DNA from: JBAXPV01 sp037132075 | GTDB lineage: Bacteria > Bacteroidota > Bacteroidia > Bacteroidales > CAIXZF01 | Direction: 5' to 3' | Length of the DNA: 64,000 nt | NCBI GenBank assembly: GCA_037132075.1 | Contig: JBAXPV010000001.1 | Location: forward strand, 186,001 to 250,000 | In this document: piece by piece, positions 46,000-56,300 of the stretch | Numbering within the stretch: the first letter of the stretch is position 1 | Layout: each line of letters starts with the position of its first letter | Notes under the pieces: model-generated | The model's database searches: none | Seen by the model: the letters and a program-made list of their open reading frames with translations, nothing else | Told to the model about the DNA's origin: nothing | Translations under genes and position numbers: made by a program

Positions 46000-47223
46000 A
46001 TGAATAATAACATCCTTGATCGCTTCCTGCGATATGTAAAAATAGATACCCAATCTGACGAAAATTCATCAAGTTTTCCCAGTACTGCCAAGCAATATGA
46101 GCTGCTAAACCTCCTGAAAGACGAGCTCATTGCCATGGGTGTGCCCGAAGTGAGCGTCGATGAATATGGCTATGTTATGGCCAGCATCCCGGCAAATACC
46201 ACGAAAAAAATTCCTGCGATCGGCTTTATCGCCCACGTGGACACCAGTCCTGATATGCCTGGAGTCAACGTCAATCCTCAAATCATCGAGAATTATGCTG
46301 GCCAGGACATCCTGATTAATGCTGAAAAAAAGCTCAGCCTTACGCCCCGGGATTTCCCTGAATTACTGGATTATAAAGGGCAGACCCTCATCACCACTGA
46401 CGGAAATACCTTATTAGGCGCAGATGACAAAGCCGGAATCACAGAAATCATGGCTGCTGTTGCCTACATCATGGCGCATCCGGAATTTGAACATGGTCCG
46501 CTGAAAATCGGCTTCACCCCGGATGAAGAAATCGGGAAAGGTGTTGATCATTTCGATGTTCAGAAATTCGGAGCAGAATATGCTTATACCATGGACGGAG
46601 GCGCTGTTGGAGAACTGGAATATGAGAACTTTAATGCAGCCCATGCCAAGCTAAACATCCAGGGTCGTAACATTCACCCCGGTTATGCCAAAGATAAGAT
46701 GATCAATGCCATCCTGGTTGCGATGGAATTCAATGCAGCCTTGCCAGTCAACCAACGACCTGAATTTACGGAAAGCTACGATGGCTTTTTCCACCTGATC
46801 AAAATGGAAGGAAGTGTTGAAAATGCTTGTATTCAATACATTATCCGTGACCATGACCGTCAGAAATTTGACCAGAAGAAGATCCTGATCCAGCAAACTG
46901 TCGACTTTCTGAACCTGAGATATCCGAATACACTGAGCCTTGAACTACGCGATCAGTATTTCAATATGCGCGAAAAGGTGGAACCTGTTTACCACATCGT
47001 AAAGATCGCAGAACGTGCCATGGAAGCCGTCGGGGTGAAGCCAGTGGTTGTGCCGATCCGTGGTGGCACCGATGGCGCCAGACTCTCATATATGGGACTG
47101 CCCTGCCCGAATATCTTTGCCGGTGGGCATAACTTTCATGGGAAATTCGAATTTGTACCCCTGGAATCGATGGAGAAAGCGGTCTCCGTTATCCTGAAAA
47201 TCATTGAGCTTTACGCGGAATGA
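46000..47223 (+). CDS. pepT: Peptidase T (tripeptide aminopeptidase)
   Basis: This 407-residue M20B metallopeptidase removes the N-terminal residue of tripeptides. The metal and catalytic residues are seen in AHVDTSPDMP (His, Asp), GADDKAG (bridging Asp), DEEIGKG (catalytic Glu, metal Glu), YTMDGG (Asp) and the final FAGGHNFHGKFEF (His). It lies just after the OPT carrier gene and would digest the imported peptides in the cytoplasm. Confidence 0.96.
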   Translation: MNNNILDRFLRYVKIDTQSDENSSSFPSTAKQYELLNLLKDELIAMGVPEVSVDEYGYVMASIPANTTKKIPAIGFIAHVDTSPDMPGVNVNPQIIENYAGQDILINAEKKLSLTPRDFPELLDYKGQTLITTDGNTLLGADDKAGITEIMAAVAYIMAHPEFEHGPLKIGFTPDEEIGKGVDHFDVQKFGAEYAYTMDGGAVGELEYENFNAAHAKLNIQGRNIHPGYAKDKMINAILVAMEFNAALPVNQRPEFTESYDGFFHLIKMEGSVENACIQYIIRDHDRQKFDQKKILIQQTVDFLNLRYPNTLSLELRDQYFNMREKVEPVYHIVKIAERAMEAVGVKPVVVPIRGGTDGARLSYMGLPCPNIFAGGHNFHGKFEFVPLESMEKAVSVILKIIELYAE

Positions 47224-47261
47224 GGACACAAGCCCGAGGTTCCGTTTTTATCAAATAATTA

Positions 47262-47735
47262 ATGGAACGCTGCCCTGATTCTCTGAAAGAAGCACTGGAT
47301 CTGCGTAAGCAATTTCCGCAATATGCCCTTTCTTTTTCAGAAAAGAACCAAGAGGGTGATTATTTGGTCCTTGCCAAACTGCCGGAACTTGATTTATGTT
47401 TTGAAGATCATGGTATTTTTATCTTCGGTTTGTGCCTTACGTTGAATGACATGGAGGAATACCTGGAGGAACGAGCGGTAAAACTCAAAGATAGATTGAT
47501 CAGCATTTTTCATCAGGAACCTGAAAAACAACTTCTTGGTGAAATTTTATTCCCTGAGAAAACCCCTGAAAACCATAGCCAGATCCTCTCAGAACTCAAT
47601 GCTGCCCTGAAAACCTATGATGGAATCAGCGGGAGATTTCTCCCGTTTTCTGCCTTATACGGTGATGTTTCTTCAATTAATTTGCAATCGAATGAAATAC
47701 CAATGTATATTTGTATCCTCAGGGGTGAGGTTTAA
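47262..47735 (+). CDS. Hypothetical protein, 157 aa
   Basis: I do not recognise this soluble protein. It has no signal peptide or membrane helix, is slightly acidic and looks alpha/beta, with a central helical segment (LTLNDMEEYLEERAVKLKD). It starts 38 bp after pepT and is followed 29 bp later by a secreted protein gene, so it may be co-transcribed with either. Confidence 0.6.
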   Translation: MERCPDSLKEALDLRKQFPQYALSFSEKNQEGDYLVLAKLPELDLCFEDHGIFIFGLCLTLNDMEEYLEERAVKLKDRLISIFHQEPEKQLLGEILFPEKTPENHSQILSELNAALKTYDGISGRFLPFSALYGDVSSINLQSNEIPMYICILRGEV

Positions 47736-47764
47736 TTTTTAATTTTAAGTAAGTCATCATTAAA

Positions 47765-49348
47765 ATGAGGCTGTATTTAGTGACAATGATCCTGGCCTTA
47801 AGCCTGGGAGCTTATGCTCAGCCCTATGCAAATTACAACTGCAGCACAGCCATGCAGATTGTGTCTGGCCAGACGTATTCCTACCCTGCATGGACAGGAA
47901 CAAACTTTGCACAAACAGGTCCAGCCTATTCATGCCTTACATCGCAATACGACCCGGCCTGGTTCTTTTTTATGATGGGAAACGATGGAGATATCCACAT
48001 AACTATTTCCACTGTTTCCGACAACCAGCCACCAGCCTGCCGGGACGTAGATTTTATACTCTGGGGACCCTATACTTCTCTGGAAAATGGATGTAACGGT
48101 GGGTTAACCTTAAGCAAAGTTGTCGATTGCAGCTATGGCTCACAGTGTATTGAATACCCTGACCTGACAAATGGAACGACTGGCCAGTTTTATATCATGA
48201 TGGTTTCAAATTATTCTAAATTTGGATGTACAGTCACCCTTTCTCAAACGAGTGGAACTGGCATCATGTCCTTATTCCCAGCCCCTACTATCGCAAACAA
48301 CGGCCCTGTCTGTGCCGGACAGTCTATTACCCTCAGCAGTAATACGATAAGCTACGCGAATTATTATTGGACCGGACCAAATGGTTTTTCCTCCAGCTTT
48401 CAGAATCCGGTAATCAATAACATATCATCTGCTCAATCAGGATTATACAGTTGTCATTTGGGTGCAGGGAGTAGTGCCGGACCCAGCTCTTACACCCAAC
48501 TAGTAGTTAATCCCAAACCGCCGGTGCAGGTTCATGCTAATACCTCAATTTGTGTTGGAAATTCTATTCATATAGGAAGCCCTACCCTATCAGGGATAAA
48601 TTATAGCTGGTCCTCAACCCCCTCAGGCTTTACCTCCACCACTTCAAACCCACTCGTAAGTCCTTCAATATTAACAACATACCATCTTCTTGTTACTGAT
48701 GTAGCCTCTACCTGCACTGACACTGCCAGTGTCACCATTGCCGTTGAAATCAAACCCGCCCTCCAGGGAAATGTAAAATATGCCAACGTCCTGGGTGTGG
48801 GTATCGACAGTTGTAAAATCAGCCTGCTTCAATCTCCCAATATATTAAAAGATTCTACAAGCACCAACGCGAGCGGTCATTACGGATTTAATTGCATCGA
48901 CCCGGCCTATTATAAATTAGACCCCGAATGTGCCAAAAAGTGGGGTGGTGGAAATTCTGTGGATGCACAATTGATCCTTCGTTACAGTGTCGGGCTTATC
49001 AGCTTTTCTGCCGTTCAAAAAAAAGTTGCCGATGTGAATCTCAGCAATTACATTAACGCCTCTGATGCCATCATGGTTATGAGACGTTTTATCGGTCAAA
49101 TCAATACTTTTCCGGCGGGTGACTGGTATTTCCAGGTCCCGGATTCGATTCATCTCGTCAACATGAACAATACCCAAAACATAATCGGGCAATGCTATGG
49201 CGATGTCAATGGTTCTTTTAATCCGACTTATCCTATACTTGCACCTCAACAAACAGGGACGAAATCTAATGAACCATCGCTTCCACGTCCCCAGACAGAG
49301 AAAAAACACAAACACTTTTTGCCTTTTAGAAACACCAATGCAAAATAA
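47765..49348 (+). CDS. Secreted Ig-like protein with dockerin-like C-terminal module
   Basis: This 527-residue protein has a signal peptide (cut near AYAQ, residue 19). An N-terminal beta domain (about 20-165) has several cysteines, and two Ig/PKD-like modules follow (about 172-250 and 250-330). After a carboxypeptidase-regulatory-like beta module (about 330-385) come two dockerin-like helices, GGNSVDAQLILRYSVGL and then DVNLSNYINASDAIMVMRRF, with calcium-loop-type Asp/Asn spacing. The C-terminus is short and basic and no T9SS sorting domain is seen. The dockerin call is by pattern only. The next gene starts within its last 11 bp. Confidence 0.75.
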   Translation: MRLYLVTMILALSLGAYAQPYANYNCSTAMQIVSGQTYSYPAWTGTNFAQTGPAYSCLTSQYDPAWFFFMMGNDGDIHITISTVSDNQPPACRDVDFILWGPYTSLENGCNGGLTLSKVVDCSYGSQCIEYPDLTNGTTGQFYIMMVSNYSKFGCTVTLSQTSGTGIMSLFPAPTIANNGPVCAGQSITLSSNTISYANYYWTGPNGFSSSFQNPVINNISSAQSGLYSCHLGAGSSAGPSSYTQLVVNPKPPVQVHANTSICVGNSIHIGSPTLSGINYSWSSTPSGFTSTTSNPLVSPSILTTYHLLVTDVASTCTDTASVTIAVEIKPALQGNVKYANVLGVGIDSCKISLLQSPNILKDSTSTNASGHYGFNCIDPAYYKLDPECAKKWGGGNSVDAQLILRYSVGLISFSAVQKKVADVNLSNYINASDAIMVMRRFIGQINTFPAGDWYFQVPDSIHLVNMNNTQNIIGQCYGDVNGSFNPTYPILAPQQTGTKSNEPSLPRPQTEKKHKHFLPFRNTNAK

Positions 49349-49967
49349 ATTCCTCCTCCTTAGCCTTATCTTAAGCCTTTGGATTCTCAACGCTTTCCCG
49401 CAAACCCAGGCTGAAACGCCTGAACATCTGGTGTTGCGTGAACGTATTGGCAAAAACCAGGAATTCATCGACCCGAAACAAAGCCCCCTGCCTGAAGAAG
49501 AAATCGCAGGCTTCAAAGGGCTGAACTATTACGCTTATAACCCTTTATACAGGGTTAAAGCTATTTTAAAAAAGAACCCCAACCCAAAGGTATTTAAGAT
49601 GAAAACTACCACGGAACGCAGGCCCGAATACCGTACTTTCGGCGAGTTACAGTTCCAGTTACTTGGTAAAAATTACACCCTGCAGGTATACCAGCGTGTG
49701 GAGCCTATCAACAAAGAAGGCTATGAAAACTATCTGTTTCTGCCGTTTACCGACGAAACCTCAGGCAGAGAGACATACGGTGGTGGACGCTTCCTGGATG
49801 TATTCCTGAATGAGGGCCAGGACATCTATATTGACTTCAACATCGCCTATAATCCCTACTGCGCCTACAATCATAAATTCTCGTGCCCGATCCCTCCGGA
49901 AGAAAACGATTTGCCGATAAAAGTGTTTGCGGGGGAGAAGCCTTATAAGGTGATGGGTGAAAGGTGA
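49338..49967 (+). CDS. DUF1684 protein with signal peptide
   Basis: This protein of 209 residues has a signal peptide (MQNKFLLLSLILSLWILNAF) and then the DUF1684 domain. Its hallmark segments are DETSGRETYGGGRFLD, DFNIAYNPYCAYN and FSCPIPPEENDLPI. The function of the family is not known. I start at the ATG at 49338, which overlaps the upstream gene by 11 bp. Its last codons and stop lie in a short GTGATGG repeat (49949-49981), so the C-terminal end may be recent. Confidence 0.88.
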   Translation: MQNKFLLLSLILSLWILNAFPQTQAETPEHLVLRERIGKNQEFIDPKQSPLPEEEIAGFKGLNYYAYNPLYRVKAILKKNPNPKVFKMKTTTERRPEYRTFGELQFQLLGKNYTLQVYQRVEPINKEGYENYLFLPFTDETSGRETYGGGRFLDVFLNEGQDIYIDFNIAYNPYCAYNHKFSCPIPPEENDLPIKVFAGEKPYKVMGER

Positions 49968-49981
49968 TGGGTGATGGGTGA
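49949..49981. repeat. GGTGATG tandem repeat at a convergent gene junction
   Basis: Four near-copies of GGTGATGG/GGTGAAAGG occur in 33 bp between the convergent DUF1684 and GH38 genes. The DUF1684 stop codon (49965-49967) falls in it. There is no T-tract, so it is not a typical terminator. Confidence 0.6.
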
Positions 49982-49996
49982 CTATCGCCCAGTCGC

Positions 49997-52900
49997 CTAG
50001 TCGTGAAGATAAATCCGAAGAGAAACAACCTCTTTAGGTGACAATTTCAAGCCTTCCGTAAGCATCCCCTTCCCAATGCCGTCGGCATCACACAGAAAAA
50101 TTTTATATCCTCTTTCTAACAGATTTTCAATGGCTAACTTGCTAACTTTTTCGCTGGCATTAAACAAGCGAATCCTGAAAGCAATCGGATTTTGCTCCGG
50201 GAATATACTACTTACAATAATATGTTGCGCTGCTATATCTTTTAATAAAAATACCGCATCCGGATCCGGAGGCAGAAGACCACAAGCAACAAGCACTTCA
50301 TCATTCTCCTTCGCAAAAGCAGTGGTGGCAGGAGTTTCATCATGAATTTCCGGGGTAATGGAATAACGAAACACTGTTTTCCCTTCCTGATCAGCTTTGA
50401 AATTGGTATGCCAGGAGTTGTTCATCACCCAGGAATACAAGAGGGCCGAGGTTTTTGCTTTTGTCATCCAGCTTACATTGGCAGGGCCCTGTTGCCAGTT
50501 CTCCGCGGTCATCCCGCCTGATTCAATCAGGGGCGCATCAGGTGTATAAAAAGTCACTGACTTCTGTGCATTTTTCAGCCATACCCTGTCCAAAACTGTA
50601 TAGTAATTTTTGTTAGAACCTTTAAGCTGGTCGGTCTCCGGTCGCATCGCAGTCCAGGCATAATCCAGGTACTCGCGTGGAATATCAATATTAAAGGGAA
50701 AGGCAAAACGGACATTTTCCTTTTCCCTCACAGGCAATTTCTCCACCGTATTCACCAGGTCGATCCGTGGAATTCCACTATAGAGGCTTACTTCACGACT
50801 CAATGTCCTGCATCCCGGGGCTGAGGATTCTATCATCAGTGTTGAGACAACGGCTCCCTTTTCTTTAATCCTGATATTACATTTCCCGTTACGCAGCGGC
50901 TTCACACCATCAGAGCCTGAATAAATGTAAGCGTTAAGCCCAAAACCATTGCTATTGTCAACCCATTCTTCATGAAGTACGCTGTCAGTCAGAGCGGTGA
51001 TATCACCGCTTTCAGGATCAATTTTAAGCGAGAAAAAATCATTCTTCAATTGCGATTTATTGACAAAGACATCCTTAACAGTGAAGTTTTTCCTGGGAAC
51101 AACAGTATATTCTCTGGACCCAAAGGCCTCCACCTCTCTCGCCAGGAAGATCCTTCTGTTGTCGGAAAGGAATTGCACAGGAATGAAAGCGCCTTTGTCA
51201 TCTTTAAGCATATCAGAGGCAGCGATTTCTATCTCCTGAGGGATCGTAACTACATCTGTTTTGGGAGTTCCGCCCAGGTTGAGCACCCTGATTTTTTTAG
51301 CTGTCTTCTTTTGCCGGAATGTCATATGTTGTACTCCATCATACAAGGCCCTGGACATACTGTCTGCCTTATCGGCAAATGACTTTTTAATCTTCCATTG
51401 GTCTTTCACAAAATCCAGGTCGGGGTCAGAGGTCGAGTTCCAGGCCCCCCAGGTATGCTCCGAATACAAAAGGACATAACGCCAGGCCTCCCTGAAACGC
51501 TCTTCCGGGAAAGAAGCCGGAGCAAAAAGACTCCAGAGTTTCTCCGCTTCCGTAAGGCGCGTGGCGGCATTGCGGCTCATCATCGTCTCGATGGCTGAGG
51601 AGCCTGCGCCATCTTCCCAATAGGGAGACATATCGCCTTGCAGCTTTGGCAGTTTTTTGCCATATTTTTTCTCAAACTCGCTAAAAAGGGTGCTAACGGT
51701 GAAGATCCTGATCTTGGGACTTTCGTATTTCTCATTCCATCTTTGTACGAAGGCACAGAGCCCGCTATCGAGCCCGCCATTGTCGCCGCCAACGGTATAC
51801 CGCACCTGCACCATATCGTATGGATAGGCTGAAGAATCTACTTTTTCGAGATATTCAAGCAAACGGGAACCTTCATCTTTGGCGAGCGTTCCCTGGTGAA
51901 ACATCCCATAACCACTACCTGCTGCCCAATGCAAAACCGTGTCTTTCCCTGAAGGAGAGATCCAATAGAAAGGCTTGTCGCCCCAGGCCTCCAGCGTATG
52001 CCCGACACGGTCCCCGATGTTTGGCCCACTTGAAAAATAACGGATGCCATGTTGCGCCATAGCAGGAACCAGTCCCCAAACATAGCCCGGGATATCGGAA
52101 ATCATCGCCGAATTGATTTTTATATTGTATTGGAACTCCAGTTGTGACTTCAGATCAAAAAGATGGTAGAGTTCCTCGGGACGGCAGAGGCCGGTCATCA
52201 GGTTGGCATACGTGCCTCCAAGGTCGAGGGTTCCGGCCTTGATGGCCTGAACAAAATCCTGCTTTTCCTTGTCAGTGGCGATCTTCAAAAATGCTTCCGC
52301 CCCCCAGAGCACTTCGATGTTCCACTTAAAACGTGCATCTTCCGGGAGATCCCTGGTCTTTACGATCATCGCCAGGGCATCCCTGACATTTTGAGCTTGT
52401 TTTCTCTCTACTTCTGTTTGTAATGCAGTATATCCTATATCTGTATGTGAATGAGGCAACAAGCAAACAGTGATGGGTTTCACAGGTTTCAGGGCAAAGG
52501 TCTTTTCGTCTTTAAAGGTTTTTCCTTCCAGTTTCAGAACCATGTCAGTGGGTGTTTTCACCGGAGCTACGCTCAACACATAGGAATTAAGCCCGTAACC
52601 TACAGCAAGTCTTTTTAGCAAAGCGCCGTCAATCAATAGATTTACGGAATCATTCAAGCCAAATTGTACAATGTTCACTTTGATCCTTTGTGTTGATGCA
52701 GCAGCAGGCACCTTGATGAGTGCTGCTTCCGGCATGACCCTCAGCGAAGGAAGCATTTGATAACGCATCGTCATGTACCAGTCGCGGCTGTTGGAGGCAT
52801 CCCCCTTTACTTTCAATTTCAGCGTCTTCCGCCCGGCCACTAAGGCCCTGGGAACTTTCAAGGTAAAATACCCGAAGAAGTCATTCACCGCATCTTCACT

Positions 52901-53335
52901 CCCAAAGCGGAAGTTGAGCGAACATCCTTCCCTGCCACTGATTTCCCAGTTGCCTGGCTTTGACTGAGGATAGGTGGTGAAGGTGACCCACTCCTGCCCT
53001 TCCACCGACAAATGAAACTGGTGAATCGCCTTGGAAGTGCCCGTGGAATAACCCCCAACCCAGCAAAAACTCAGCGTATCCTGACTCATCCCGGAAGGAA
53101 TACTATCGGTTTCCCATTCAATGTTATCTATGGTATTCAGACAGCGAATCAGCAGTGAAGAAGTCGCTTCCGGAACACAGGAATGGTAAGCGAGGATTTC
53201 ACCTGAAATTTCATGATGATAGCCATGGATAAAGGAAGGTGGGTTTTCTGCTGTTTTCTTGGGTTTTCCGGCCAGGACAACAAAAGAGGTTAATAGCAGA
53301 AGTGATAAAACAGTCAGTGTTTTTGTCAGTGTCAT
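49997..53335 (-). CDS. Secreted glycoside hydrolase family 38 (alpha-mannosidase-like)
   Basis: This 1112-residue protein has a signal peptide (about 1-22), a beta-rich N-terminal part (to about 285) and a GH38 catalytic domain. The metal-binding motif is PHSHTDIGYT (His297, Asp299), and the likely nucleophile is Asp414 in ISDIPGYVWG. Further family parts follow: YFSSGPNIGDRVGH, MSRNAATRLTEAEKLW and the C-terminal beta domains. Family members cleave alpha-mannosides with a bound divalent metal. The long N-terminal extension before the catalytic domain is unusual for GH38 and may bind carbohydrate. The gene converges on DUF1684 and shares no operon. Confidence 0.85.
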   Translation of the reverse strand: MTLTKTLTVLSLLLLTSFVVLAGKPKKTAENPPSFIHGYHHEISGEILAYHSCVPEATSSLLIRCLNTIDNIEWETDSIPSGMSQDTLSFCWVGGYSTGTSKAIHQFHLSVEGQEWVTFTTYPQSKPGNWEISGREGCSLNFRFGSEDAVNDFFGYFTLKVPRALVAGRKTLKLKVKGDASNSRDWYMTMRYQMLPSLRVMPEAALIKVPAAASTQRIKVNIVQFGLNDSVNLLIDGALLKRLAVGYGLNSYVLSVAPVKTPTDMVLKLEGKTFKDEKTFALKPVKPITVCLLPHSHTDIGYTALQTEVERKQAQNVRDALAMIVKTRDLPEDARFKWNIEVLWGAEAFLKIATDKEKQDFVQAIKAGTLDLGGTYANLMTGLCRPEELYHLFDLKSQLEFQYNIKINSAMISDIPGYVWGLVPAMAQHGIRYFSSGPNIGDRVGHTLEAWGDKPFYWISPSGKDTVLHWAAGSGYGMFHQGTLAKDEGSRLLEYLEKVDSSAYPYDMVQVRYTVGGDNGGLDSGLCAFVQRWNEKYESPKIRIFTVSTLFSEFEKKYGKKLPKLQGDMSPYWEDGAGSSAIETMMSRNAATRLTEAEKLWSLFAPASFPEERFREAWRYVLLYSEHTWGAWNSTSDPDLDFVKDQWKIKKSFADKADSMSRALYDGVQHMTFRQKKTAKKIRVLNLGGTPKTDVVTIPQEIEIAASDMLKDDKGAFIPVQFLSDNRRIFLAREVEAFGSREYTVVPRKNFTVKDVFVNKSQLKNDFFSLKIDPESGDITALTDSVLHEEWVDNSNGFGLNAYIYSGSDGVKPLRNGKCNIRIKEKGAVVSTLMIESSAPGCRTLSREVSLYSGIPRIDLVNTVEKLPVREKENVRFAFPFNIDIPREYLDYAWTAMRPETDQLKGSNKNYYTVLDRVWLKNAQKSVTFYTPDAPLIESGGMTAENWQQGPANVSWMTKAKTSALLYSWVMNNSWHTNFKADQEGKTVFRYSITPEIHDETPATTAFAKENDEVLVACGLLPPDPDAVFLLKDIAAQHIIVSSIFPEQNPIAFRIRLFNASEKVSKLAIENLLERGYKIFLCDADGIGKGMLTEGLKLSPKEVVSLRIYLHD

Positions 53336-53390
53336 ACAATTCGTATTGGGAGAAATCTAATGCGAATTACGTGATATTCTGTGACAAATT

Positions 53391-56300
53391 TCAATTCACA
53401 ACATTCATCTTTTTCACCACGATATTTCCCTGGTTTTCAATTCTCACAAAATAAATTCCGTTTGATAATTTATTCAATGGTAATGACAGATGATCGGATG
53501 CATTTTCAAAGCGATAGCTTCTCAGTTTCTGACCATCGAGACCCAGTATATCGACAGTAATCAGTCCCGCTAATGGATGCCCGAACGAAACCATCACCTG
53601 GTCGCGGGCAGGAATGGGTGCCAAGGTCACCAAGGAAGTATTGTTGAGTTCATTGATGCCGAGATAAACGCTCATGGTTTTTGTCACTGTCTCTGTGCAA
53701 TTCCCCTGTGTCACCGTAAGCTGAATCGTATACACACCAGATTGGGCATAGGTATGAAGCGGGTTTTGTTGAATCGAAATATTTCCATCGCCAAAATCCC
53801 AATGCCAGCTTTGTGGAGCACCGCTCGTTAAATCAATGAAATTACAGCTCAGATTATTGAAACTATAAGAGAAATCAGGTGTTGCGGCCGGCACCACCGT
53901 CACTGTATGCGTCGCAGCCACACTTTCACAATGGATTTGCTCTACCTGCCAGTTGTATAGGTAATAATAAAAATCAAGTGGAGTGCCTGTTGCATTAGAC
54001 GATGTGATACTCAAGAGTCCGTTAAGCGAATAAGGATAAGTAGCGCCTGCATTGTTGCGGTAAAGGTTCGCTGGTGCAGTAACACCTATACAATAAGTCC
54101 CCGGAACCGGGATCTCGAGATTCAGCGTGACCGTGCTGTTTCCATTGAGTAAATTTATCGTGTCGGCATGCAGAAGGGTATTTCCTCCCTGGTCGTAAAG
54201 GTTAAAGCTGCGCAATCCGGCTCCTGTGGCAATGACATCAACAGAGATGAGGCGCATCGGGGCATAGGTCGTGAATTTCTCTTTCCCTTCAAAGGTGGTG
54301 GCATGGTTTCCTCCCGTTCCAAAGTTATTGTCGACAGGCCCAACATATCCAGTGATAAAAGGCTCATGTTCAATAACACTATATGTTGTTGTATTTGATA
54401 AGGGCGGCGTAACATAGGTTGATCCCGAATGGACGATATTGCTTCCGATCATCCAGTCAATGAGATTACTAACAGAAACAAAAGCGCTGAGGTTGGCGCT
54501 CATACCACTACATACGAGGGTATCACCCGAGACAAGAGGGGTCAGGACTGTAGCATAAGTGACTGTTGTCGTTGCTGTATCCGCACCCAGCGTATTCGTC
54601 ACAATAAGCGTCACTGTATATGTGCCTTGCGTGGCGTAAGTATGCGAAGGACTTTTAATACTGGAGGCAGGAGATCCGTCACCAAAATCCCAATGCCAGC
54701 TTTGTGGGATGCTGTCTGAGAGGTCAGTGAAGGCAAAGGTCCCGGAACAGTTGCTTGTCGTATTAACCGTAAAATTCGCGATCGGGAGGCTTGTCGGAAT
54801 CTGGCAATAGCTGGGCATGTCGAAGTTTTCAGTCTCATCCCCGGTGACATTGGGATCTCCCTGGCTGGCATTGGCACCCATTCCCCTGCCGGCAAATGCT
54901 TTCCAGATCAGGCAGCAATGTGATCCGCCATACAGCACACTATCAGCCATGAGTATGGCATCTCTTGAGTCGAGGAAGCCAGGACCGCATGGCTGCAGCT
55001 TCATGCCTTCCAACACCAGGTTCATAGCGATGATGTTGCCGCCGGCACCGTTAATCCAGTCAGAAGTGAAGCCCTGGGCATCAATCAGCTTCCAGGTTAT
55101 ATCCCAAAGAACTGAGGCCCATATCTCTCCAACATCATGAATTTCCCCGCTGATTGCCAGGTCAGCATAAGTATGGGGATTGACAGCCATATTGGTACAA
55201 TAAGGATAATTACGTATCCCCGGGCCAGTGACAGGCTCATCCAATGCAAAAGTACCTACAGGACGGGAGTTTGTGCCTGCATCACCGGGTTCTATGGTCA
55301 TGATCAGGGCGAGCCAGTCGCTCCATCCTTCGCTGCCATTTTCGGCATTGAAAAGACAGTTGGAATTGGAAGGGCCACCGGAGAGGCGGGTCGACAAACC
55401 ATGGCCATATTCATGACTTACGATGCCATTATCGAGAGATCCATCGATGGCAACCGGCGGAGCCACCACCGGGATGGTGACGTTGACGCTGCCGCCTGAA
55501 TTCAATATATTCTTTATTGTATTCCCATCAGCCAGGCTGATCATAAAGGATGGTATCGTGCTGGTTCCGGTTCCACCCATGGTAAAAGGAGCGCCGGCAA
55601 TATTGTTGATGATGATCACGGCAATAGCACCCACTGCCTCAGCAGCCTGGACCTTGGCAACAAAAGTACAGCTGCCCCTGTCGATCAAGGCTATTTTGCC
55701 AATGATAGCAGCAGCATTCAGGATGGGGTCACAGGCGTCCGAAGCCGGGCTTGTGTTGTCGTTCACCAGGATGACATTGCTTGTAATGGGTGTCGAATTA
55801 ACAGTACCGAATGATGACATTCCGGAGCCTGTATAACTACCGGCAATGGATGCGGGACTATTCACGGTGAAGCCCGCATTTGCCGTTGATGACCATAAAT
55901 ACATCTGCATCCGGCCACTCTGACCATCAGGAGGTGTGCCGAAGTTGGCATTGTTGGTACCCGCGCCGTCCTGCGCTTCCGCCAGAACATAATCCTGGCC
56001 CAATCCCCCTTCATTGTAGTTATTGGCCTGAAAATTGCCGGCAGCGGCATTAAAACCATGATGGAATAAGACATCATGAACTCTGTTGTTCAAATAAAAC
56101 AAATTGGTGACATTGGCAGCCTTGTTCACGCTGGGGCTCTGACTCATATTGAGCGGAAAGTCAAAGCTAAGGCTAGCACCAGCATTGGGAGAATACTGTG
56201 GTATGTCATTGGCCAGGGTATCGGTGTAAGCAAAAACGTTATTGCCGCGGGTGATTGTATATTCAGGACCTGCCACGCCGTTGGTGTCGAGCCATCCGTA

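Noticed and set aside
49197..49337. Longer N-terminus for the DUF1684 protein
   Set aside because: It would overlap 150 bp of the upstream secreted protein gene and bury the signal peptide; the ATG at 49338 places it at the N-terminus.
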